This document shows positions 57,178-64,000 of a stretch of DNA of 64,000 bases, in pieces. The translations under genes and the position numbers were made by a program. The notes beneath the pieces were generated by a model. That model was not told the origin of the DNA and searched no databases. It worked only from the letters and a program-made list of their open reading frames with translations. Source of the stretch: Psychromonas ingrahamii 37 (GTDB lineage Bacteria; Pseudomonadota; Gammaproteobacteria; Enterobacterales; Psychromonadaceae); NCBI RefSeq assembly GCF_000015285.1, contig NC_008709.1:2294001-2358000 (forward strand), given 5' to 3'. Position 1 is the first letter of the stretch. Each line of letters starts with the position of its first letter.

Positions 57178-58461
57178 ATGAGCCTTGACCTGCAATATGA
57201 TAATAAACATTTATGGCATCCCTATACCTCAATGATTAATCCACTGCCCTGTTACGCGGTTGTTTCGGCAGATAAATGCTTATTGACCCTGGATAATGGC
57301 AAGCAATTAATTGATGGTATGTCATCCTGGTGGGCCTGTTTATTTGGTTATAATGTGCCGGAATTAAACACTGCCGCAAAACAGCAAATTGATAAAATGT
57401 CGCACGTTATGTTTGGCGGCTTAACCCATCAACCTGCTATTGATCTAGCTAAAAAATTAGTGGCAATTACCCCCGCAGGATTGGAGAAAGTTTTTTTATC
57501 GGATTCGGGCAGCGTCAGTGTCGAAGTGGCTTTGAAAATGGCCTTGCAATATTGGCACGCATTAGAAAAACCTAAAAGCCAATTTTTAACTGTGCGCAAT
57601 GGTTATCATGGTGATACTTTTGGCGCAATGAGTGTGACTGACCCCGAAGGCTCTATGCATGAGCTTTATCATGACTTTTTAGCCAAACAGTTATTTGCCC
57701 CTCAACCAGGGATTGCCTTTGACCAGCCTTGGGATGCTACTGCACTTGATGAAATCACCCTGCTGGTTGAAAATAATCAAGCCAATATTGCGGCTATTAT
57801 TCTCGAACCTATAGTGCAGGGCGCGGGTGGGATGTATTTTTACCACAGTGAGTATTTAAAAGGCGTTCGGGCGCTGTGTGATAAATATGAGCTGTTATTG
57901 ATTGCCGATGAAATTGCAACGGGTTTTGGCCGTACCGGTAAACTCTTTGCCTGTGAACATGCCGATATCAGTCCCGATATTATCTGTGTCGGTAAAGCCA
58001 TTACCGGCGGTTATATGAGTTTAGCGGCGACTTTAGCCACTTCCGAAATAGCCGAAACCATCAGCCGCGGTAAAGCCGGAGTATTTATGCACGGGCCGAC
58101 CTTTATGGGCAATCCGCTTGCCTGTGCCGTGGCCAATGCAAATATTGAGAAACTCTTAGCCTTCGACTGGCAAACAACCGTATTAAACATTGAGACAAGC
58201 TTAAAGCATTATCTGGCTCCCTGCATCGAACTTGAGCAGGTGAAGTCTGTTCGTGTGCTGGGTGCAATCGGGGTTGTAGAACTTAAAAAAGCAGTCGATG
58301 TCGCCATAGTGCAGAAAAAATTTGTAGAGCTTGGAGTGTGGATACGGCCCTTTGGCAAGCTTATTTATATTATGCCCCCCTATATTATTACCCCAGAGCA
58401 GTTACAACTATTGTGCCACGCCATTTACAGCATTATTAATGAAGAAGCAGTTGAGCTGTAA
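57178..58461 (+). CDS. bioA: Adenosylmethionine-8-amino-7-oxononanoate aminotransferase
   Basis: The PLP-dependent class III aminotransferase of about 427 residues uses SAM as amino donor to make 7,8-diaminopelargonate. Signatures include HLWHPYTSM, GMSSWWACLFGYN, the GDTFGAMSVTD motif, ADEIATGFGRTG and the PLP lysine in VGKAITGGYMSLA. The frame can open at a GTG at 57169, but the ATG at 57178 gives the canonical start MSLDLQYDNKHLWHPY. It is divergent from bioB. Confidence 0.95.
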   Translation: MSLDLQYDNKHLWHPYTSMINPLPCYAVVSADKCLLTLDNGKQLIDGMSSWWACLFGYNVPELNTAAKQQIDKMSHVMFGGLTHQPAIDLAKKLVAITPAGLEKVFLSDSGSVSVEVALKMALQYWHALEKPKSQFLTVRNGYHGDTFGAMSVTDPEGSMHELYHDFLAKQLFAPQPGIAFDQPWDATALDEITLLVENNQANIAAIILEPIVQGAGGMYFYHSEYLKGVRALCDKYELLLIADEIATGFGRTGKLFACEHADISPDIICVGKAITGGYMSLAATLATSEIAETISRGKAGVFMHGPTFMGNPLACAVANANIEKLLAFDWQTTVLNIETSLKHYLAPCIELEQVKSVRVLGAIGVVELKKAVDVAIVQKKFVELGVWIRPFGKLIYIMPPYIITPEQLQLLCHAIYSIINEEAVEL

Positions 58462-58693
58462 AAAACGACTTCCCGTATTTTTAAAGCAGAAGATTAAGCA
58501 GGTGATCAGTAAAAATGAGGAGTAATTAACTGATTATTAATAAATTCTGTTTTTATCATTCGTTAAAAGTATCATAAAAACTGCTGTATTATTTAAGGAT
58601 AGGCTTGTATCTAAGCCTAGCCTAGGTAATATATGCTCCTATTATTTTTAACGTTAAATCACTGCCAATGGTGATTATGGAGCACTAATTCTG

Positions 58694-60094
58694 ATGTCAA
58701 AAACAGCGATTGTTGAAATATTCAACAGTAAATTCCCGATCGGTACAGAAGTAACAGTTCAAGGCTGGATTCGTACTCGTCGCGATTCAAAAGCCGGTAT
58801 TTCTTTTTTAGCTATTTATGATGGTTCATGTTTTGACCCTATTCAGGCTGTTGTTCCTGCCGCATTAGAAAATTACAGCGATGAAGTGCTCAATTTGACC
58901 GCAGGTTGTTCTGTGCAAGTCACGGGCGAGTTAGTTGAAAGCCCGGGGAAAGGTCAACAATTTGAAATTCAGGCAACGCAGGTTGAGGTATTAGGTTTTG
59001 TTCAAGATCCAGATACCTATCCAATGTCGGCAAAACGTCATAGCATTGAATATATGCGCGAGCATGCACATCTGCGCGCACGTACTAATATGTTTGGTGC
59101 GGTAACACGGGTTCGTAACTGCCTGTCACATGCGATGCACAACTTCTTTTATGAAAAAGGTTTTAACTGGATAAGTACCCCCATCATTACCGGTAGTGAT
59201 GCTGAAGGCGCTGGCGAAATGTTCCGCGTCAGCACGCTGGATTTAGAAAATTTGCCGAGAAATGACACGGGTGCGATTGATTATAAAAAAGACTTTTTTG
59301 GTAAAGAAACGTTCTTAACGGTATCGGGTCAGCTAAATGCAGAAACCTATGCCTGCGCCTTAAGCAAGGTATACACTTTTGGTCCAACTTTCCGGGCAGA
59401 AAATTCCCATACAACACGCCATCTGGCGGAGTTTTGGATGGTTGAACCTGAAATTGCCTTTGCAGATTTAGCCGATGCAGCACAACTCGCTGAAGATATG
59501 CTTAAATATGTCTTTAATGCCGTATTAACTGAACGTGCCGATGACATGGCTTTCTTTGCACAACGTGTCGATAAAGAAGCTATTACGCGTTTAGAAAAAA
59601 TAGTCAGTTCAGAATTCGTGCGCATGGATTACACCGATGCGATTGAAATACTGCAAAACTGCGGTAAAGAATTTGAATTCCCCGTTGCATGGGGTGTCGA
59701 TTTACAATCTGAGCATGAACGTTACCTTGCTGAAGTACATGTTGGTGCACCGGTTATTTTACAAAACTATCCGAAAGACATTAAAGCCTTCTACATGAAA
59801 TTAAATGCAGATGGTAAAACTGTTGCTGCAATGGATGTCTTAGCACCCGGGATTGGTGAAATCATTGGTGGCAGTCAGCGTGAAGAAGACTTAGTCGCGC
59901 TGGATAAACGTTTTGACGAAATGGGCATCAACAAAGAAGATTATAGCTGGTATCGAGATCTGCGTAAATACGGCACTGTGCCACATGCAGGTTTTGGTCT
60001 GGGTTTTGAACGCTTAGTGTCCTATGTGACCGGGGTGCAAAATATTCGTGATGTGATCGCCTTCCCGCGTGCACCGGGCAGTGCAGATTTCTAA
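58694..60094 (+). CDS. asnS: Asparaginyl-tRNA synthetase
   Basis: The 466-residue class II synthetase has an N-terminal OB-fold anticodon-binding domain ([12 protein letters not shown]). The class II motif 2 region [21 protein letters not shown] and motif 3 [15 protein letters not shown] complete it. It charges tRNA-Asn. Length and motifs match E. coli AsnS. A GGAGCAC site precedes the ATG at 58694. It is monocistronic, ending at a strong terminator. Confidence 0.97.
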   Translation: MSKTAIVEIFNSKFPIGTEVTVQGWIRTRRDSKAGISFLAIYDGSCFDPIQAVVPAALENYSDEVLNLTAGCSVQVTGELVESPGKGQQFEIQATQVEVLGFVQDPDTYPMSAKRHSIEYMREHAHLRARTNMFGAVTRVRNCLSHAMHNFFYEKGFNWISTPIITGSDAEGAGEMFRVSTLDLENLPRNDTGAIDYKKDFFGKETFLTVSGQLNAETYACALSKVYTFGPTFRAENSHTTRHLAEFWMVEPEIAFADLADAAQLAEDMLKYVFNAVLTERADDMAFFAQRVDKEAITRLEKIVSSEFVRMDYTDAIEILQNCGKEFEFPVAWGVDLQSEHERYLAEVHVGAPVILQNYPKDIKAFYMKLNADGKTVAAMDVLAPGIGEIIGGSQREEDLVALDKRFDEMGINKEDYSWYRDLRKYGTVPHAGFGLGFERLVSYVTGVQNIRDVIAFPRAPGSADF

Positions 60095-60461
60095 ACTTAG
60101 CTCTTTATTTATAATAAAAAAAGCCAGCATTAATTGCTGGCTTTTTTTTGCTTAATTTATTTAATATAATAATAAGCTAACTGTTTTTAGAAATGCGAGA
60201 TCAGCCCACTATCGACAGGCGATATTGCCTATTTAAAAGTACAGCCCCAATATGAAGAAATCAATTGATCGGATTTCCAGAGTGAATGCATAAAACACTT
60301 TATAAATAGATTTTTTGAGAGGCTAAAATGAAAAGTTAGCTAGATAGCTCACTGTTTATAGTTATTTTAAATGACTTATTATTTTTTTCTAAAAACAGTA
60401 AACCAAGATGACAATTGAACCGTATATATATGAGAAGATAAAAAACTAAACGGAGTAATTC
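60095..60461. other. Spacer with asnS terminator
   Basis: The asnS terminator lies at 60116-60149. The remaining 300 bp are AT-rich with no gene and should contain the promoter of the small gene at 60462. Confidence 0.6.
60116..60149 (+). terminator. Rho-independent terminator of asnS
   Basis: The stem AAAAAAAGCCAGCA, loop TTAAT, TGCTGGCTTTTTTT ends in a T8 run, 22 bp after the asnS stop. Confidence 0.95.
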
Positions 60462-60644
60462 ATGTTTTCAATATTTAAATCCGACCCCAAAAAAAAATTA
60501 AATAAACTTCTCTCTATAAAGTTAGAAGAAGCTATGCAGGCACAAAGAAAGGGTGACATAAAAAAGTATTCTGAGCTAAGTGCCGAGGCTGAGAAAATAG
60601 ACAAACAGATTTTGCAAATAGAAGCACAAAGCACACAAGCATAA
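60462..60644 (+). CDS. Small Lacal_2735-type (DUF6435-like) protein
   Basis: The 60-residue protein (MFSIFKSDPKKKLNKLLSIK...) fits a widespread family of short helical proteins starting MFxxFKSDPxKKL and containing 'AQRxGDIxxYxxL.AxAEEI'. The sequence is charged and predicted to be one helix hairpin. Function unknown. A GGAGTAA site precedes the ATG, and a strong hairpin follows. Confidence 0.85.
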   Translation: MFSIFKSDPKKKLNKLLSIKLEEAMQAQRKGDIKKYSELSAEAEKIDKQILQIEAQSTQA

Positions 60645-60649
60645 TCAGG

Positions 60650-60704
60650 TTGTAGAATTTCTTTATTTTTATAAATTTATAAAAATAACCGGTTATTCTA
60701 CAAC
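60650..60704 (+). terminator. Long hairpin terminator
   Basis: Outer arms GTTGTAGAAT (60650-60659) and ATTCTACAAC (60695-60704) enclose a 26-bp perfect palindrome (60663-60688). A T-rich run follows, 5 bp after the small gene stop. It lies between convergent genes. Confidence 0.75.
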
Positions 60705-60717
60705 TTTTCTAGGACGT

Positions 60718-61335
60718 TTATTCGGCTTTTTTAGCCGCTTCGATTGCTTGTTGTACTTTCAACCTGTGGCTAGCTTCCCAGTCACCCAGCGTCATACGAC
60801 TTTCTAACTTCACTTTTGCTTTCGCTGCCTGGTATGTTGCCAGCGCTTTATATTTTGGAATAACAACGATACCTTCGATATCTGCCACTATTATATCTCC
60901 GGGGCAAACTTTTACCCCGCCACAAGTAATAGGTTTATCTAATTCGAAATACTGCTGCTTCTTGCCTGGAACAGGAAATACACCTTTCGCATAAACAGGG
61001 AAGCCCATTGCGGTTATTTCACCTAAATCACGAATTACACCGTCAATAACAAAGCCTTTAATACCGCGCTTTTTAGCGATCGCACAGACATTACCACCAG
61101 CAACAGCATTTTTACTGTCTACACCGTCAACAACCACGATTGAGCCTTCAGGCGCTTCATATATTGCACTGTGAAGCATTAGGTGATCGCCAGAGGACAA
61201 TTGAACCGTATAAGCCGGTCCTGATATCGGTTTCATATCCTGAAAAAGAGGATGTATCGATATATCAATAAATTGATCCCGACCTAATACATTTCCGTAG
61301 TCCGTTGTTGCTAGTGTTGAAAAGTCCTGTTCCAT
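60718..61335 (-). CDS. RraA-like family protein
   Basis: The 205-residue protein has the RraA-like fold: an N-terminal GPAYTVQ segment, HLMLHSAIYEAPEGSIVVVDG, GGNVCAIAKKRG, and the VIDGVIRDLGEITAMGFPVYAKG motif with a metal-binding Arg-Asp pair. Homologues include 4-hydroxy-4-methyl-2-oxoglutarate/oxaloacetate aldolases and the RNase E regulator RraA. Presence of the DGVIRD metal-binding motif favours aldolase-type activity, but this is not decisive. The ATG at 61335 has an AGGGATC site. Confidence 0.85.
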   Translation of the reverse strand: MEQDFSTLATTDYGNVLGRDQFIDISIHPLFQDMKPISGPAYTVQLSSGDHLMLHSAIYEAPEGSIVVVDGVDSKNAVAGGNVCAIAKKRGIKGFVIDGVIRDLGEITAMGFPVYAKGVFPVPGKKQQYFELDKPITCGGVKVCPGDIIVADIEGIVVIPKYKALATYQAAKAKVKLESRMTLGDWEASHRLKVQQAIEAAKKAE

Positions 61336-61809
61336 TTTGATCCCTTAATTAGATTGATTACCTGATTTTTGCGGTTTTGATTGATAGAAATTAACAGCGA
61401 GCACATTCTAATCAAGCTCTCAAAATGACCGCACTGCTTAGAAAGCTAATTTTTTGCCAGATGTTTTAAGAGTGCTTTTCCTGCCTCCTTCACTCTTAAT
61501 ACACGTATAAATCTTCAAGGCAAAGCCCGTTCTTAGCAAGCCATGTTGAGTAATTAGAGTTGAGCAATTGAAAAAATAAACGGCAAAATACCAACAACAG
61601 TATCATCCGATTGGCTTACCCTGTTATATTTATGGGACTAACTGTGATTGATGTTACATTGCAAAGTTACATTGCATATTTTCTATTGCGGATTCAACAT
61701 AGCTTGAGAGTGAAACTAGGTGATAGTCGTTGATTTTATAACTCCCCGGAAAATTGAGGGAGCTAACCGTTTTAGTCCTTTAAAATATCATTAAGATCGG
61801 TTAAATCTT
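61336..61809. other. Noncoding spacer
   Basis: I see no gene in this 474-bp stretch. A short direct repeat GTTACATTGCA occurs twice near 61653-61675. Confidence 0.5.
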
Positions 61810-62377
61810 TTACTGCTTAAAGATAAAGTTATAGGTAACCGGTACTACCGTGCTTATTGATGGTAAATTCGCCACTGTACGCAGCATCTCTATTCCCTCT
61901 GCGAGTCCATAGTCATTAGCACTAAGAATAAAAGGTTTTAGAGAAGTAACCAGCAACCTTTCGCCAAGTAACTTGAACATCGCTTGTTATCTCACGAGAA
62001 ACCCCGTGAAGAGAAAGATTAAATTTAATGGATTCAATATAAGTATCACCCACATTTAATTCTGAAAGTTTATCTACATTAACAGAGCCTCTAATTTTTG
62101 CTTCCATAAAATCAGATGTTTCAAATAGTATTGCTTTCATTCTTTCATTACGGATATCTACATTTGTTTCAACACTGCTAAGATCAATATTTACCATCAC
62201 TTCGCCAGCATCATTAATTGAACCATTAATTTTACTGAAGCTGTGAACCTCACCAACTGTTGATTTCTTAACCGAAACAAAGTTAAGATTTTATTCGGTT
62301 TCCTGTAGTTCCCATTGTGCAAATGCACTCGGTAATAAACATACCAATAGTAATGCTATTATCGAAACACCTTTCAT
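61810..62377 (-). pseudogene. yceI: YceI-family periplasmic protein, broken
   Basis: The reading frame begins at the ATG at 62377 with a signal peptide (MKGVSIIALLLVCLLPSAFA, cleaved near residue 20). It hits an in-frame TAA at 62291-62293 after QETE, then continues with NLNFVSVKKSTVGEVHSF and IDLSSVETNVDIRNERM, typical YceI lipocalin-like sequence. A second lesion, a frameshift near 61950, is followed by RLLVTSLKPFILSANDYGLA and the normal ending VTYNFIFKQ with the stop at 61810. YceI proteins bind polyisoprenoid-type lipids in the periplasm. With one nonsense and one frameshift the gene is inactive. Confidence 0.85.
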
Positions 62378-62660
62378 AAATCAGTCTCCAATTAAATTTT
62401 ATTTAACCTGCAAAATAAACCCAACAAATGCCATCGCCCTAAGAAATGATATAATTTCTCATTTTTGGCCGATCTGCGCCGCAAAGACTAATTTATATCA
62501 CGACTTAATTTTAAATGTCATTTTATTTTTTAAATGCTAAAAACATGAAAAAAATCAGTTACACATTGTGTTAAGAATGTCAGGTAATCTCAGGTATAGA
62601 AGAATGATAAGATGCTATTGCATTATCAAACTGTCCAGACTGTTATTATTTACAACGCAA

Positions 62661-62987
62661 CTATTTACAACGCAACAATAGCTTGGCCACTTTAACTGCT
62701 GCGGAACTGGCCTTTTTGATCGTCTTCGCTACCTGGTTAATTCTTTTGCTAACATCATCAATGGACTCTTTTGCATCAATTGCATTTTTTGTCACTAGAT
62801 TCAATTGATCAATGGCAGCCGTTAGCTCAGGCGTATTTTCCAGTAGCGTTTTATAGGCTAATTCTGATGCTTGAATATTTAGCTTATCCCGTTCTCTACG
62901 CACATCTCTCTGCTCATCACCTTCAAGCAAAGGCCAAAGATCGTTTAGAGCATTAATTGCTTTGTTTAATTCAGACAACTCAGACAT
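62661..62987 (-). CDS. Small coiled-coil protein
   Basis: The 108-residue protein (MSELSELNKAINALNDLWPL...) is almost entirely heptad-patterned helix. It has a central KLNIQASELAYKTLLEN segment and a Lys-rich C-terminus (IKKASSAAVKVAKLLLRCK). I do not recognise the family. An AGGAG site lies 6 nt upstream of the ATG. It follows the lipoprotein gene by 43 bp in the same direction and is probably its partner. Confidence 0.7.
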   Translation of the reverse strand: MSELSELNKAINALNDLWPLLEGDEQRDVRRERDKLNIQASELAYKTLLENTPELTAAIDQLNLVTKNAIDAKESIDDVSKRINQVAKTIKKASSAAVKVAKLLLRCK

Positions 62988-63030
62988 AATTGTTCTCCTA
63001 ATAATTTATTTTTTTGAGTTTTCAGCTGGA

Positions 63031-63993
63031 TTATTGACAGATAATACCTTTCTCATCATCTGATATTATCTTTGTTTCACAGCTCTTCATAAGTTCTTCC
63101 AGATCGTCCAAACTCCTATGAACAGTTTTTATATTTTTAATAGATTTAGCTATATTTTGGCTGCTAAAACGATTTTTTTTCAATTCCTCCGTCAATACAC
63201 TATGCGCTTCCATGACAGATAATATTGCTTGTTGTGCTTGAACTACCGTCGCCGTTGTCGATTCCATCGCGATATATTTCTCATAAATTTCATCCAGCAT
63301 TTTTTTCTTTTTCGCAAATGAAAGCTCGTCGGTCTGTGTATTATAATCAGAAAAATATCCAGCCAACTCATTTCCCTTCATTGTATATAAACGCCCTTCT
63401 ATTACGCCCATCAGTAACTGATCATTTATTATATTTCCTATTATTTGCACACTAGAATCTGCTGCTATTATAATTTCCTTAAGTGCTTCCCCCCTTTTGT
63501 ACTCAACGTAATAACGAGAAATTTCTGTAATAACCCGGCTTATCTTTCCACTATTTTCATCGCTTATTAAATCGCTTTCGGTTTCTTTGAATGACTTATA
63601 TTGCTCATTCATTCCCTTAAGCGATGTTGACAATTTCACGCCAGCCAATGCCAATTCTTCACGCGAACCCGCATTAGCTAAATCGGATAAAGAAGCGGCA
63701 TAGCCTCCAAGTGCATTATTAGCTTTGTATAGTGCGAAGTTTTTTTTGTCCGAATCCCGAATAATAATTTGTTTAATCGGATCCATATCTGATGTGACAT
63801 ATTTCTTATTTGATTGAGCCATCGCAACCAGTTTGTCATTAACATTGGCTTTATTATAATCACTTATTACTGTGTCGATTTTACTGGTTACATCAGCAGC
63901 AGCAATGCCAAAAGCATCAATATTACCCGTTGGTGTCGATGTACAACCTGACAAAATAAGGACTGCGAAAGATACCATTGGAACTATTCTCAT
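63031..63993 (-). CDS. Predicted lipoprotein, helical
   Basis: The 320-residue protein has a lipoprotein signal with lipobox LSGC (Cys at residue 17) followed by TSTPTGN, so it is a probable periplasm-facing lipoprotein, likely outer-membrane sorted because no Asp follows the Cys. The rest is helical, with several coiled-coil-like stretches. No family is recognised. Its start (ATG at 63993) is close to the window edge, so its promoter is outside the visible region. The small coiled-coil gene lies directly downstream. Confidence 0.75.
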   Translation of the reverse strand: MRIVPMVSFAVLILSGCTSTPTGNIDAFGIAAADVTSKIDTVISDYNKANVNDKLVAMAQSNKKYVTSDMDPIKQIIIRDSDKKNFALYKANNALGGYAASLSDLANAGSREELALAGVKLSTSLKGMNEQYKSFKETESDLISDENSGKISRVITEISRYYVEYKRGEALKEIIIAADSSVQIIGNIINDQLLMGVIEGRLYTMKGNELAGYFSDYNTQTDELSFAKKKKMLDEIYEKYIAMESTTATVVQAQQAILSVMEAHSVLTEELKKNRFSSQNIAKSIKNIKTVHRSLDDLEELMKSCETKIISDDEKGIICQ

Positions 63994-64000
63994 GTAATTT

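Overview
The window is AT-rich chromosomal DNA from a gammaproteobacterium. Gene content (gabDT, ybhK, yceH, tamAB, htpX, ppiC, the bio cluster, asnS), many TTA/AAA codons and short dispersed palindromic repeats suggest a marine, possibly cold-adapted Alteromonadales-type organism such as Psychromonas. That placement is inference; no rRNA or other taxonomic marker is present.

Layout. 1-2.3 kb: GABA catabolism (gabD 3' part, gabT). 2.9-8.6 kb: an MscS-type channel, a YvcK/YbhK protein, a class 3 lipase, a 53-residue Lys-rich protein missed by length filters, and an uncharacterised protein. 8.8-20.5 kb: a defence and mobility block. It holds hsdR, hsdM and hsdS plus a coupled SF1 helicase, then a 243-bp tandem repeat and a tyrosine recombinase. 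hsdR lacks a standard start codon, and hsdM and the helicase gene each carry an in-frame TAA, so the system looks recently inactivated. 21.9-27.5 kb: an HD-GYP cyclic-di-GMP phosphodiesterase and a three-domain protein joining a nucleoside hydrolase, a DJ-1/PfpI domain and a VOC (glyoxalase-fold) domain. 27.5-29.3 kb is noncoding and holds a strong inverted repeat and a MITE-like element.

29.3-37.8 kb: CYTH, SHOCT and YceH proteins, an ADP-ribosylglycohydrolase, beta-lysine acetyltransferase ablB behind a probable ablA remnant, and then a possible signalling or defence cluster. That cluster has a DUF4145-like/Sel1 protein, a decayed Cas_NE0113-type (CARF, ring-nuclease-like) gene, a metallophosphoesterase and a small protein. 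37.8-42.7 kb is mostly decayed DNA with a umuDC relic and one orphan reading frame.

42.7-64 kb: conserved housekeeping genes. These are tamA-tamB (outer-membrane assembly), htpX, ppiC, a polar amino acid ABC transporter, the biotin cluster bioBFCD with divergent bioA and a probable BirA operator, asnS, a small Lacal_2735-type protein, an RraA-like protein, a broken yceI, and a lipoprotein with a small coiled-coil partner.

Most notable: (i) the nucleoside hydrolase-DJ-1-VOC fusion; (ii) three independent segmental duplications at gene boundaries of the biotin operon, which create mini-ORFs; (iii) the decayed type I restriction locus with its coupled helicase; (iv) the DUF4145-Sel1/CARF/phosphoesterase neighbourhood. 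No CRISPR array, tRNA or rRNA gene was seen.
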